Origin: Symbiodinium sp. CCMP2592 | Lineage: Eukaryota; Sar; Dinophyceae; Suessiales; Symbiodiniaceae | Assembly (NCBI GenBank): GCA_905221615.1 | Contig: CAJNDT010005913.1 | Span: 496,001-560,000, forward strand | Direction: 5' to 3' | Length of the DNA stretch: 64,000 nt | Position numbers and translations under genes: made by a program | Notes under the pieces: model-generated | The model's database searches: none | The model's input: the letters and a program-made list of their open reading frames with translations, nothing else | What the model was told of the DNA's origin: nothing | In this document: positions 1 through 9,067 of the stretch, in pieces | How positions within the stretch are numbered: position 1 is the stretch's first letter | How the letters are laid out: the number at the start of each line of letters is the position of its first letter

Positions 1-1
1 G

Positions 2-370
2 CTGGCGATGGTTGGTGGTTGTGGCGGTGGTGACGAGGGGTCATCGACTCCGACAAGCACTTCGACCGCGAAGAAGCCGAGCGTGAACGCGATGGCGGTC
101 AAGGGCGCTTTGGTATTCAAGAAGACCTGTGCGTCCTGTCACGGCGCGGACGGCAAGGGGATGCCGAACAATGGTCCTGACTTGACAGCGTCGCAGTTTG
201 TCAAAGACACGAGCGACGAGGATCTGCTGACGTATGTGCAGGTCGGGCGTGAAGTTCCCGGCGGTGTTCCGATGCCACCTCGTGGTGGGTTCACTGAAGA
301 GATGCTTCCTGACGAGGACATCATGAAGGTGATCGCGTATCTTCGGAACTTCCCAGGGAATCAGCCTTGA
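2..370 (+). CDS. Class I cytochrome c, probable lipoprotein (5' end cut by window)
   Basis: Small c-type cytochrome with one haem site, CASCH, and a downstream MPPRGG segment that can supply the distal Met ligand. The frame is open to the left edge, reading Leu-Ala-Met-Val-Gly-Gly-Cys. This looks like the end of a lipoprotein signal peptide with the lipidated Cys, so the true start probably lies before base 1 and the internal ATG at 8 is unlikely to be the start. A Ser/Thr-rich linker of about 20 residues follows the Cys, then one cytochrome fold. Role inferred: [11 protein letters not shown] electron carrier anchored to a membrane. A terminator follows at 396-420. Confidence 0.8.
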   Translation: MAMVGGCGGGDEGSSTPTSTSTAKKPSVNAMAVKGALVFKKTCASCHGADGKGMPNNGPDLTASQFVKDTSDEDLLTYVQVGREVPGGVPMPPRGGFTEEMLPDEDIMKVIAYLRNFPGNQP

Positions 371-395
371 GTTGATGAGTTGATTGTTGTGAATG

Positions 396-420
396 CCGCG
401 GTGTAGTGCCGCGGTTTTTT
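396..420 (+). terminator. Rho-independent terminator of the cytochrome c gene
   Basis: Two CCGCGG arms (396-401 and 409-414) enclose a 7-nt loop and are followed by six T residues (415-420). Only the + strand has the T run, so it serves the cytochrome gene and not the opposing regulator gene, whose stop lies 11 bp further on. Confidence 0.8.
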
Positions 421-430
421 ACGCGCGTGA

Positions 431-1834
431 TTATCCCGCTTGCGCGTGATCGCTCGGGTCGATGTTGAGCGATTTCATTTTCTTGTAGAGCGTGGTGCGG
501 TTTATCCCGAGGATTTCAGCGGTGGTGGTGCGGTTCCAGTCGTTCGCGATCAGCGCGGACAGGATAATCTGGCGTTCAGGTTCGCGGAGCGCATCGGTGA
601 GTGTCATCGGTGTCCACTCGCAGGATGATTGTTGAACTTGGAGCGGTGGTGTGTCGGACATGAGGTGAGGTGGGAGATCCTCGGCGGTGATCATCTGTCC
701 CTTTGCGAGCACAGACGCACGCTCAATGATGTTGGATAGTTCGCGGACATTCCCTGGATAGGGGTAGGACTTGAGCAGTTGCATCGCTTCATCAGTGAAT
801 CCCACGAACTTGCGAGAGAGTTCCTGGGATTGTTGGTCGAGGAAGTGCTGCGCCAGATCCGGAAGGTCTGCGGTGCGCTCGCGGAGTGGGGGGACCTCGA
901 TCTGCACGACATTGATGCGGTAGTAGAGGTCTTGTCGGAACTCTCCAGACGCGACAAGGTCTTCGAGGGGTTGGTTGGATGCAAGCACGACCCGCACATC
1001 GACCTCGATGGTTTCGTTGGATCCGACGGGCTCGAACTTGCGTTCTTGGAGGACGCGGAGGAGCTTGAGTTGCATCGCGGGGGATGCGGAGTTGATCTCG
1101 TCGAGGAAGAGGGTGCCTCCATCGGCGGCGAGGAACTTGCCTTGCTTGTCGGCGTGGGCGCCGGTGAAGGCGCCCTTGACATGTCCGAACAGTTCGGACT
1201 CGAGGAGTGTTTCGGGGATCGAGCCGCAGGCGAGTTCGACATAGGGTTTCGAGGCACGCGGTGATGCTTGGTGGATTGCGCCGGCGATGAGTGATTTGCC
1301 GACACCAGATTCTCCCGACATGAGGACAGTGGTACGCGATGGTGCGACGGCGTTGATGGTGTCGAAGATTGTGCGCATGCGCGGATCAGTCCCGACGATG
1401 TTGCTCAGCGAGTGCGTGGATTCGATACGCGAGCGTAGGGATGAGTTTTCTTTGAGGACCTCGTGCTGCTGCAGTGCGCGGGTGAGCGCTAAACGAAGCT
1501 CGTCGTCAACGACGGGCTTAGTGAGGAAATCCACAGCGCCGGTTCGGAGTGCTTCGACGGCGGTCTCGATCGCGGCGTATCCGGTCAGCAAGATCACGGC
1601 GGTCGATGGGGAGATGGACTTGGCTTTTCGGAGCAGATCAATCCCTGTGATTTTGGGGAGATTGAGATCGGTGAGGAGGATGTCGTAGGTGTTCTGCTTA
1701 AGCTGCTCGATCGCGTCGTGGGGGGTGTAGACCGCGGTCGCTTCGCATCCTTCTGATTGGAAGAACGCGGCGAGCGAGTCGGCGACGATCTGATCATCGT
1801 CCACAATCAGGATGGAGTGCTTGGGTTTGCTCAT
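431..1834 (-). CDS. Sigma-54-dependent response regulator, NtrC family
   Basis: 467 residues with the full NtrC layout. The receiver domain (about 1-120) has the acidic cluster D12-D14, phosphoacceptor D56, T84 and K106. The AAA+ domain has Walker A GESGVGKS (174-181), the sigma-54 contact motif GAFTGA (221-226) and Walker B LFLDE. A Fis-type helix-turn-helix closes the protein (NRTTTAEILGINRTTLYKK). The intact GAFTGA means it should activate RNA polymerase carrying sigma-54. It lies 8 bp downstream of the histidine kinase gene, so the two form an operon and presumably a signalling pair. The input signal and target promoters cannot be told from the sequence. Confidence 0.95.
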   Translation of the reverse strand: MSKPKHSILIVDDDQIVADSLAAFFQSEGCEATAVYTPHDAIEQLKQNTYDILLTDLNLPKITGIDLLRKAKSISPSTAVILLTGYAAIETAVEALRTGAVDFLTKPVVDDELRLALTRALQQHEVLKENSSLRSRIESTHSLSNIVGTDPRMRTIFDTINAVAPSRTTVLMSGESGVGKSLIAGAIHQASPRASKPYVELACGSIPETLLESELFGHVKGAFTGAHADKQGKFLAADGGTLFLDEINSASPAMQLKLLRVLQERKFEPVGSNETIEVDVRVVLASNQPLEDLVASGEFRQDLYYRINVVQIEVPPLRERTADLPDLAQHFLDQQSQELSRKFVGFTDEAMQLLKSYPYPGNVRELSNIIERASVLAKGQMITAEDLPPHLMSDTPPLQVQQSSCEWTPMTLTDALREPERQIILSALIANDWNRTTTAEILGINRTTLYKKMKSLNIDPSDHAQAG

Positions 1835-1842
1835 GCGTGTGA

Positions 1843-2805
1843 TTAACCAACCTTGCGGTCAAGGGACTTGTCGTCGTGCGGGATCGGGACTCGAGCAGTG
1901 AGGATCGCGCCGGGGCGTGAAGAGGTTTGTTGATCAGGTCGGTTCGTCAGGGAGATGACGCCTTCGAGTTGGTCGATGATCTGACGGGAGATTGAGAGAC
2001 CCATCCCGCTGGGTTGATCGTGTGATTCGGTCGAGTAGCCGTGCTTGAAGGGTTGTTCTGGGTTGATCCCTGGTGTGAGTCCGACGCCGTCGTCGGTGAT
2101 TGTGATGACGAGCTCGTCGTGACTCTTGTCCGTGGTCGCGGCGACCTTGATCAGACCTCCGGGATCGAGCGAGTCGACGCGCGTGGCGCGTTGGATGGAT
2201 TGCACGGCGTTGAAGAGCGCGTTGAGCACGACGGTGTAGAGCGGGCCGGCGGGGATGCTTCCGGCGGAGTGGTCGATGTCGATCTCGATGCGGACTCCAG
2301 CTTGGGATGCGAGCGGACGCACGACATCCACGGCGTGGTCGATCGCCATCGCGGTGGAGACGGCTTCGGAGACTCCCAGCATTGGGGAACCGATGGGGAT
2401 GGTGTTCGATCGCATCGCGGTATTGACCATCGTGGACATGCGATGAAGCGTTTGCTGTACGGTGTCGATCTGCTGACGCGCGGTGTCGAGTTGTTCGTTG
2501 GGATCTTCGGATTGTGGATCCATCTGTGTGATCGCGAGGGAGAGCCAACGCATGGAGCCGTCGATGAGGTTGGAGAGATCGTGTGCGAGTGTCGTGAGGT
2601 TGTCCGCGGAGTCTGGTCCGGCGGAGGGATCGCGCGGCGGGAGCGTGTTGCGAGCACGCATCGGTGGCGAGACGACTTTCTTCTCAGGAGTCGGCTTCTC
2701 TGGAGTCGGATTGCTGTTTGAGTCGTTGGTGTTGTCGTGGCTCATGTCCCGAGTTTCGGTATGAATCTTGGGACGGTTCGCGGTGGTGTTGCATCGAGGC
2801 AACAT
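1843..2805 (-). CDS. Histidine kinase, partner of the adjacent NtrC-type regulator
   Basis: Soluble kinase: no membrane segment and no recognisable sensor domain. After a Pro/Ser-rich N-terminal stretch comes the phosphoacceptor helix (LAHDLSNLIDG), then a HATPase_c domain with an N box (NALFNAVQSIQ), G1 box DDGVGL and G2 box (SGMGLSISRQII). The start is uncertain. ATG at 2805 has GATAAC 5 nt upstream, matching the leaderless pattern seen elsewhere here. ATG at 2745 (MSHDN) would give a 300-residue protein and has no obvious ribosome site. The lack of a sensor domain suggests that it senses through a partner or a cytoplasmic cue, as NtrB does. Confidence 0.85.
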   Translation of the reverse strand: MLPRCNTTANRPKIHTETRDMSHDNTNDSNSNPTPEKPTPEKKVVSPPMRARNTLPPRDPSAGPDSADNLTTLAHDLSNLIDGSMRWLSLAITQMDPQSEDPNEQLDTARQQIDTVQQTLHRMSTMVNTAMRSNTIPIGSPMLGVSEAVSTAMAIDHAVDVVRPLASQAGVRIEIDIDHSAGSIPAGPLYTVVLNALFNAVQSIQRATRVDSLDPGGLIKVAATTDKSHDELVITITDDGVGLTPGINPEQPFKHGYSTESHDQPSGMGLSISRQIIDQLEGVISLTNRPDQQTSSRPGAILTARVPIPHDDKSLDRKVG

Positions 2806-2836
2806 TGGGGGTTATCGGGATAGATGTGGACGCCGC

Positions 2837-2866
2837 AAAACGCACGACCGGTGTTGGCCGTGCGTT
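2837..2866 (-). terminator. Probable terminator of ileS
   Basis: Perfect 8-bp arms at 2839-2846 and 2859-2866 form a hairpin. Read on the minus strand it is followed by four T residues, just past the ileS stop at 2892. The T run is short, so efficiency is uncertain. Confidence 0.6.
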
Positions 2867-2891
2867 CTCGGACTTGTTGAAAGGATCTAGT

Positions 2892-5828
2892 TTAAACGAG
2901 TCCCAGTGCTTGCGCGTCGCGGTCGGAGAGCATGCCACCGTCGGAGCGTTGTTTGACGGTGGTGTCTCGTTTCCATGAGCGGTCGCAGCGGGGCTGGTCT
3001 CGGAGGTCGGTGATCTCGACCTCGCCTTCCTTCTTTAGTTCGAAACGGGAGACGCCGCAGATGTCGGCGAGGTCTTCGGTGTTGAACCATTCGAAGGTTG
3101 AGTCTGGATCGGGGAGTCTGACTCCCAGGTCGAGCGGGTTGTCGATGTCGCTCTTGGCGCGTGTGTCCTCGGCGGCTTTCATGACCTGCTCGATTGCTTC
3201 CCAGAGCTTTGGCCAGCCGGTCGCGGTTTCGAGGTTGACCTTGGATGGGAATCCGGTGAGGTGGACGCAGGTGGTCTTGTCTTTCTGGTCGACCTTGTGG
3301 AGGGCGCGGTACGCTTCGTCCGCAGTGTGGCACATGATCGGCGCGAGGAGTTTGCAGAGTCCATCGGTGAGGACGGCGAGGGTTTGCTGGGTCTGACGGC
3401 GGCGCTCGGAGTCGGGCGCGTCGCAGTAGAGGCGGTCCTTGACGGCGGAGAGGTATTCCGCGGAGAGTGTCGTGTTGCAGAAGCGGTAGAGGAGTTTCTG
3501 TGCTTCGTGGAACGCGTAGTTCTCGTAGGCGCTGGTGACCTTGTCGATGAGCGTGTTGAACTCGCCGAGGACCCACGCGTCGACGGAGTGGACGTGGAAG
3601 TCGGAGAAGTCGGGCTCTGCTTGCGTTTCATAGTCGTCGAGGTTCGAGAGCATGAAGCGGAGGGTGTTGCGGATCTTGCGGTAGCTTTCTCCGGCGAGTT
3701 TGAAGAACTCTTCGTCGACCTTGACGTCATTCTCGTATGCGAGCGAGCTGACCCACCAGCGGAGGACGTCTACGCCGTAGCGGTCGAAGAGGTCTTTGAG
3801 CGCGGCTCCGGCGGACTTGGAGAGTTTCTTGCCGTCTTTGTCGACCATGAAGCCGTGGGTGAGGAGGGTACGGAATGGGGGGCGTCCCATGACTCCGAGT
3901 GCTGGGAGGAGCGAGAGCTGGAACCAGCCTCGGTGCTGGTCGGACCCTTCGAGGTAGAGCTCGACTGGGAAGTCTTCACCACCTGAGCGCTGGCGCATGA
4001 CGGCGTTCCAGGATGAGCCGGACTCGAACCAGACATCGAGGATGTCTTGTCCTTTGGTGAGCTGGTCGAAGGTGACGGAGCCGTCTTTGAGGGAAGCGGG
4101 GGCGTCGGGGTCTTCCGATGGGTTGTAGTTTGCGAGGAGGGTTGCGGGGTCCTCGGAGAACCAGAGGTCCGATCCCTTCTCGCGGATGAGCTCGTTGACG
4201 GCATGGACTGAGGCGGCGGTCATGAACGCGTCACCAGTCGGGAGCGTGAACGCGGGGATTGGGAGTCCCCATGATCGCTGCCGAGAGATGCACCAGTCGG
4301 GGCGCGACTCGAGCATCCCTCGCATGCGGTTGCGTCCCCACGCAGGAACATACTTGACGGAGCGGTCGTCTCCGGTGGATTTCATCGCCATCTCGCGGAG
4401 TGAGTGGCCGTCGCGTTTGGTCGGTTGGTCCACGGCGACGAACCACTGCTCGGTGCAGCGGAAGATGACTGGGGTCTTGGAGCGCCAGTCGTGTGGGTAG
4501 GAGTGGTTGAACTTGTAGGCGTGGAACATGTGTCCCGATTCAGTGAGGCGCTGAGCGACGAGGTCGTTGGCTTTCCAGATGGACATGCCGACGAGCCAAT
4601 CGGGTGCGGTGGTGTCGTAGGTGCCGTCTACGAGGACTGGGCAGTAGACTGGGAGACCGACGCGGAGACCGGTTTGGTAGTCGTCGGCACCGTGTCCTGG
4701 CGCGGTGTGGACGAGACCTGAGCCGTCTTCGAGGGTGACGTAGTCGGCGTGGACGACGGAGTAGCAGTTGCTGGTGTCGGCGTCTGGGTCGTTGATCGGC
4801 GCGGGGGCGTTCTTGATGAACGGGTGCGCGTAGGACAGTCCGACGAGTTTGTCGCCTGTGGTAGTCGCGAGGGTTTCGACTTCTTCACTCTTGGCGAGTT
4901 TTGTGACTCGTTCGATGGCATCGACGGCCATGACGGTGAGGTTGCCGTCTACTCGGACGAGGGCGTAGTTGAACTTCTCGTGGACCGCGATCGCGAGGTT
5001 CGCGGGGAGTGTCCAAGGGGTTGTGGTCCAGATCATGAAGCTCGGGGTCGCGCCGGGATGGTCGGCTTCATCGAGACCGAACGCGTTGAACACCGCAGTC
5101 GCGTCTGAGGCTTCGAAGTCGACATACACGGAGAGGTCTTCGCGGTCCTGGTATTCGAGCTCCGCATCGGCGAGGGCTGTTTCGTTGGCGACGGACCAGT
5201 GGACTGGTTTGAGGGCTTTGTAGACGAGCCCTTGTTCGCAGAGTCCGGCGAGGACTTCGAGGACTCCCGCTTCGTAGCGTGGGAGGAAGGTAAGGTAGGG
5301 GTCTTCGTAATCCGCGACGGTCATGAGTCGTTTCATTTGACCGGCTTGGAGTTTGATTTGTTTGTCGGCGTAGGTCTTGCACTCGCGGCGGACGGCGGTG
5401 CGGCGCTGGTCGTCGGTGAGGCCGTCGAGTTTGGCGGCTTTCCCGGATTCGACGAGGTCGGTCATGACCTTGTGCTCGATGGGGAGGCCGTGGCAGTCCC
5501 ATCCTGGGACGAAGGGGCAGTGGTATCCGGCCATGAACTTGCTTCGGACGACGAGGTCCTTGAGCGTTTTATTCATGAGGTGTCCGAGGTGGATGGAGCC
5601 GTTGGCGTAGGGGGGGCCGTCGTGGAAGACGAACTTCTTGCGTCCCTCGGAGGTTTCTTGCATTGCGTGGTAGAGGCCCTTCTTGTCTGCGAGGGTGTCC
5701 CAGCGTTTGAGCGAGGCGGGCTCGTTCTGGACGAGGTTCGCCTTCATCGGGAAGGAGGTCTTTGGGAGATTCAGGGTCTTCTTGTAGTTTGGCTTGTCGG
5801 TCTTGTTGTCGGTGGTCGTGTCGGTCAT
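2892..5828 (-). CDS. ileS: Isoleucyl-tRNA synthetase
   Basis: 978-residue class Ia synthetase that charges tRNA-Ile. Visible signatures are the HIGH motif as HLGH (in GSIHLGHLMNK), the PFVPGWDCHGLPIEHK segment, the LDVWFESGSSWNAV block and the KMSKS loop as KKLSKS. The editing (CP1) domain lies between them and the anticodon-binding domain occupies the C-terminal third. Oddity: the terminal zinc-finger region of bacterial-type IleRS is degenerate, keeping single Cys residues (DICGVSRF, RCDRSW) without CxxC pairs. A 282-bp gap upstream holds a strong hairpin (5936-5993). Confidence 0.97.
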   Translation of the reverse strand: MTDTTTDNKTDKPNYKKTLNLPKTSFPMKANLVQNEPASLKRWDTLADKKGLYHAMQETSEGRKKFVFHDGPPYANGSIHLGHLMNKTLKDLVVRSKFMAGYHCPFVPGWDCHGLPIEHKVMTDLVESGKAAKLDGLTDDQRRTAVRRECKTYADKQIKLQAGQMKRLMTVADYEDPYLTFLPRYEAGVLEVLAGLCEQGLVYKALKPVHWSVANETALADAELEYQDREDLSVYVDFEASDATAVFNAFGLDEADHPGATPSFMIWTTTPWTLPANLAIAVHEKFNYALVRVDGNLTVMAVDAIERVTKLAKSEEVETLATTTGDKLVGLSYAHPFIKNAPAPINDPDADTSNCYSVVHADYVTLEDGSGLVHTAPGHGADDYQTGLRVGLPVYCPVLVDGTYDTTAPDWLVGMSIWKANDLVAQRLTESGHMFHAYKFNHSYPHDWRSKTPVIFRCTEQWFVAVDQPTKRDGHSLREMAMKSTGDDRSVKYVPAWGRNRMRGMLESRPDWCISRQRSWGLPIPAFTLPTGDAFMTAASVHAVNELIREKGSDLWFSEDPATLLANYNPSEDPDAPASLKDGSVTFDQLTKGQDILDVWFESGSSWNAVMRQRSGGEDFPVELYLEGSDQHRGWFQLSLLPALGVMGRPPFRTLLTHGFMVDKDGKKLSKSAGAALKDLFDRYGVDVLRWWVSSLAYENDVKVDEEFFKLAGESYRKIRNTLRFMLSNLDDYETQAEPDFSDFHVHSVDAWVLGEFNTLIDKVTSAYENYAFHEAQKLLYRFCNTTLSAEYLSAVKDRLYCDAPDSERRRQTQQTLAVLTDGLCKLLAPIMCHTADEAYRALHKVDQKDKTTCVHLTGFPSKVNLETATGWPKLWEAIEQVMKAAEDTRAKSDIDNPLDLGVRLPDPDSTFEWFNTEDLADICGVSRFELKKEGEVEITDLRDQPRCDRSWKRDTTVKQRSDGGMLSDRDAQALGLV

Positions 5829-5935
5829 ATGGGGTATCCGTGGTGTGGATCAGATCGCGAGCGTGAAGCGGTCGCGGGTCAATCGTTGATGATATGTGTG
5901 GGATTGGGTGGGGAGGTCGGCCGAGGTGATCGGCG

Positions 5936-5993
5936 GCCCCGCTATGAGCAAAAGATGCGGCTCAGGATTGGCAGCATCGGCCCTCAGCGGGGC
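5936..5993 (-). other. Long imperfect hairpin in the 282-bp gap upstream of ileS
   Basis: The gap 5829-6110 has no convincing gene. Its main content is a hairpin. An 8-bp perfect outer stem (5936-5943 with 5986-5993) continues after a 2-nt bulge as 3 bp (5946-5948 with 5983-5985), and an inner 5-bp stem pairs 5954-5958 with 5974-5978. There is no T run on either strand, so it is not a standard terminator. It sits 5' of ileS on the minus strand, about 110 nt before its start, so a leader element or small RNA is possible. Strand assignment is by context only. Confidence 0.45.
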
Positions 5994-6110
5994 GTGGTAA
6001 TTCGTCCGGATGGGATCGAGAAGTTGCTCATGGTGAGAAGCATACTCGACAAGATCGTCCATGGCCTTGTTGGCAGCAAGAGAAAACGCTGAAAATAGGC
6101 ACTCAGACGG

Positions 6111-6656
6111 TTATTTGAGCTCGAAGATCGACTGGGTGCGGAGGACGAGGTTCTCGGCGGCGATGAGGTGGTAGCTCTGGAAGTGGATCTGGTTGGCGAA
6201 CTTCTGGGTGTCCACGATCGAGAGGCATGAGCCGACTCGGTCGTTCCAGCGGTGGGTGAGGGCGTCTTGCTCGCGTGCGAGTTCGTCGAGCTCGTTATAG
6301 GTGTCGTGGTAGATGTGGTCGGAGAGCTGCTCTGTTTGAGCGGCGGTGATGTAGTTGATCTTGGTACGCGGGATCGAGATCTCGATGTCTTTTTCTGCTG
6401 AGCAGAGTATGGATTCGAGGAGTCCGATTTCGGAGTTGTCAAAGGGGGAATCGGTGACGACTTCCGTGGCGCAGCCGTCGACGGAGGTGAAGGTGCATGC
6501 GTGGGCGCCGGGCATGATGGACATGGAGAGGGTGTAGTAGTCCTGGATGATGGACTGTGTATCAGCGCATTGATAGAGCTTGGGTTGGACGGATCGAGCG
6601 TAGAGGGTTGTTTGGTACGACTGGAGTCGTGTGGATGTCTGAACTGTGGTCGCCAT
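6111..6656 (-). CDS. DUF2617-like conserved protein
   Basis: 181-residue soluble protein of unknown function. The C-terminal run FQSYHLIAAENLVLRTQS, preceded by a central segment rich in acidic and His residues, resembles the DUF2617 family of planctomycetes and actinobacteria. That assignment is from memory of the family pattern and is not certain. There is no signal peptide or membrane segment. Start choice: the ATG at 6656 is preceded on the minus strand by AAGGA four nt away, a good ribosome site. It lies upstream of ileS on the same strand but separated by 282 bp, so co-transcription is doubtful. Confidence 0.5.
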   Translation of the reverse strand: MATTVQTSTRLQSYQTTLYARSVQPKLYQCADTQSIIQDYYTLSMSIMPGAHACTFTSVDGCATEVVTDSPFDNSEIGLLESILCSAEKDIEISIPRTKINYITAAQTEQLSDHIYHDTYNELDELAREQDALTHRWNDRVGSCLSIVDTQKFANQIHFQSYHLIAAENLVLRTQSIFELK

Positions 6657-6988
6657 GGATTCCTTCCCATGCGGTCGATCGGGGTGAATTGGGGGGAGAC
6701 CCGATCTGGGGTGAGATTGTCCCTCGGAAATTCTCGCAAAAAGCGGGATTCAGCCGACGATGTTATCGGATCAACTGGAATTGCTAAAGGGAAAAATCCA
6801 GTGGAATCCAAATTGGGGAGATCGGACTGATTTTCCGTAACTGATACAAGATAGCAGGTGTTGAAGATATTCAAACACAAGAAATGGTATATTGGGTAAG
6901 ATTTTCGAGTTTCTGAGTAGGTCAGAACGAATCCCTGACGCGAGCGAGTTTGTTGAAGAACGCACCGATCCAACTGGAAGATACGCTG
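6657..6988. other. Divergent intergenic region with an inverted repeat
   Basis: About 330 bp without a gene, AT-richer than its surroundings, between divergently transcribed genes. It holds an inverted repeat with arms at 6858-6865 and 6870-6878 (one extra A in the right arm) around GATA, a candidate operator. A TATATT hexamer at 6888-6893 could be a -10 element for the rightward gene, but no matching -35 was found. Nothing else was recognised. Confidence 0.4.
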
Positions 6989-9067
6989 ATGCATACGCGA
7001 TCGATGCCGTTGCGTCTTGAGGTCGCGGCGTTGGGTGAGGGATTGCGTGTTGGGGAAGGTGTTGAATGTCAACACTTTGCGCTTCGGCTCATCGAGATCG
7101 CGGGGTATGGACAACAACGGATCGACGATCGAGGGATGGGACCGATCGAGTTGGTCACAGGATTGTCGGGTCGCTGGAGAGCTCGCTATGCGCCGATGGC
7201 GCTCCGTGCGCTCGCGGCGGGTTGGGAGAATCTTCCCACTGATCTTCGCAAGCTCGCATTGTCGCTCGGACGCACGCGATGGGTTTCGGTCACGAAGCAG
7301 CTGTCAGCAGATCCTGATGCACGGATCCGCAAGATTGCTTTGGACATCGCTCGGGATACAGGGGATCCGGGATTTGGGGTGATGGTCTGCTCGATGCTCA
7401 GCGATGAACATCAACAAGTGCGGCTCGCGGCTGATAGAACGCTGCTCGCGCTGGTGCTGGACATGTTCGGACATCTCGATGGAGATATGCTCGGCGAGCA
7501 GTACGACGCGATTCGGAAGCGCCAATTGAATCCGATGCTGGGTGATCCCGCGATCCTGGAGCTTGAACGGTGCTCGATGCTCGCGGCGATCGCGGATGCG
7601 GCGTGGTCGTTCTCGAATCATCGCTGCCGATCTCCGTTGCTCGCGTCGCTGCTGCTGATGGATCGTCAGGGCGCCACTTCGATGGAACGCAGAGCGTTCG
7701 AGAAGATGCGTCGGCTGCTGAGCGAACGGCATCATCCGAGTCACATGCCGATGCGGACGGTGCTGCGGACGACGGCGGCTCCGATCCTGCGTGAGCGGGC
7801 GCTTCGGTGGTTGGTGGTTGATCCGATCGGAAATGTCGCATCAGCGCGACTGGAGATCGCGGAGTCGATCGCGGAACATCGCGCGGTGCTCGATAACATG
7901 CACCTATGCGTGCGTCCGATGAGGGCACGCGGGCTGAATCGTGTGCGCGTCGCGTCAAAGCAAGAAAATGGCACGGTGGTGCTCGAAGACAGTGCGCCCT
8001 TTGTGAGTCAGCAAGAGTACACCGAGCTCGATCAGGGCGCTAAGCGTGGGTACATCCGCTGGGTGACTGGATTGAGCATGGATGCGGGGATCCGCAGGCA
8101 GTTGCTTGAACGCGTCATGGCGGACAGCGATGCGCACATCCGATTGCATGGATGCTGTGTCGCAGATGCTTTTGATCTTGCGGACTATCTGTATGATCCC
8201 AACGCAAGCGTAGCGCGACACGCGGCGGTGCGATGGTCTTCGGTGGGGACGGCGACACCAACGGTGGGGTCGGCATCGTGTGAACGACGGCTCAACTCGG
8301 CGCGGCTCAATCAGCGTTCTTCGTCGGCGTGGGTCCGCAGGATCTCGGATGAGGAAGTCGAGCGTTTGTCGATCGATCTTGCATCGAGTCCGTCGTCAAG
8401 ATTGCAGGCACGGCGACTCTTTGCGAGTGATCCGGCGAAGTTTGTTCGACTCATCCGTCAGATGCTGCACCAACCTGCTCGCAGAGCTGGGGGGGTGGAC
8501 ATGATCCTGGCGCTGGGTCTTGAAGATCGCTTTGAGATGGATCTGATCTCACTCGCCAATGACCACCAACTGGATGATCGACTCGCGGCAACACTGGTGC
8601 GTGGTCTGAGCAAAGTCGGATCAGCCGCGGCTCGCGATGCGGTTCTGCGGAGTCTTGAGAGCGATGATCAGCGCGTGGTTGCCAACGCGATTGAATCGGT
8701 GCACACACCGATCGAGACGCTGATGGAGTACAAAGGGGATGACCATCATCGAGTGCGATCCAGCGCGATCAGAAGGATGCTCGTTTCAAGCAAGCGAGGT
8801 GAGGTTGCTGATGCGGCGGTTGAAGATCTGATCGGGATGCTCACTGATGCACGCGTCGGGCATCGACTCGCAGGAGTGTGGGCGGCGCAGCGTGTGTTCG
8901 AGAGCAAGCCGAACGATCGCATGGTTGGATGGCGAGAGCTGGTTTCGATTCTCGACGAGATGACTCGACACGAAGCGGATGATTCGGTGCGAGCTCGTGC
9001 GGATCAGTGCGTGCATCGATTGCTCGTGCAGCAGCGTGCGCGCGTGCTTGAGGAGAACGCGGTATGA
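6989..9067 (+). CDS. HEAT-like helical-repeat protein
   Basis: About 692 residues of repeated amphipathic helices with the spacing of HEAT/Armadillo repeats. Clear units include PDARIRKIALDIARDTGD, DEHQQVRLAADRTLLAL, DSDAHIRLHGCCVADAFDL and DDQRVVANAIESV. No catalytic motif, signal peptide or membrane segment is seen, so a scaffold role is inferred. Start choice: ATG at 6989 has GGAAG at 6976-6980 at a good distance. A TTG at 6950 in the same frame is less likely. Its last codons overlap the next gene by ATGA, so a single-pass membrane protein is translated together with it and is probably its partner. Confidence 0.65.
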   Translation: MHTRSMPLRLEVAALGEGLRVGEGVECQHFALRLIEIAGYGQQRIDDRGMGPIELVTGLSGRWRARYAPMALRALAAGWENLPTDLRKLALSLGRTRWVSVTKQLSADPDARIRKIALDIARDTGDPGFGVMVCSMLSDEHQQVRLAADRTLLALVLDMFGHLDGDMLGEQYDAIRKRQLNPMLGDPAILELERCSMLAAIADAAWSFSNHRCRSPLLASLLLMDRQGATSMERRAFEKMRRLLSERHHPSHMPMRTVLRTTAAPILRERALRWLVVDPIGNVASARLEIAESIAEHRAVLDNMHLCVRPMRARGLNRVRVASKQENGTVVLEDSAPFVSQQEYTELDQGAKRGYIRWVTGLSMDAGIRRQLLERVMADSDAHIRLHGCCVADAFDLADYLYDPNASVARHAAVRWSSVGTATPTVGSASCERRLNSARLNQRSSSAWVRRISDEEVERLSIDLASSPSSRLQARRLFASDPAKFVRLIRQMLHQPARRAGGVDMILALGLEDRFEMDLISLANDHQLDDRLAATLVRGLSKVGSAAARDAVLRSLESDDQRVVANAIESVHTPIETLMEYKGDDHHRVRSSAIRRMLVSSKRGEVADAAVEDLIGMLTDARVGHRLAGVWAAQRVFESKPNDRMVGWRELVSILDEMTRHEADDSVRARADQCVHRLLVQQRARVLEENAV

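Noticed and set aside
5850-6062. 70-residue frame on the minus strand upstream of ileS
   Set aside because: No ribosome site at a proper distance, no -10 before it, no recognisable family, and it overlaps the hairpin at 5936-5993.
5829-6110. T-box leader for ileS
   Set aside because: No T-box sequence, no specifier arrangement and no terminator alternative; T-boxes are mainly found in Firmicutes and some actinobacteria.
5984-7117. 377-codon minus-strand frame across the DUF2617-like gene and the divergent intergenic region
   Set aside because: Low-complexity Ser/Thr/Pro-rich translation spanning an intergenic region and the opposite gene; no start signal.
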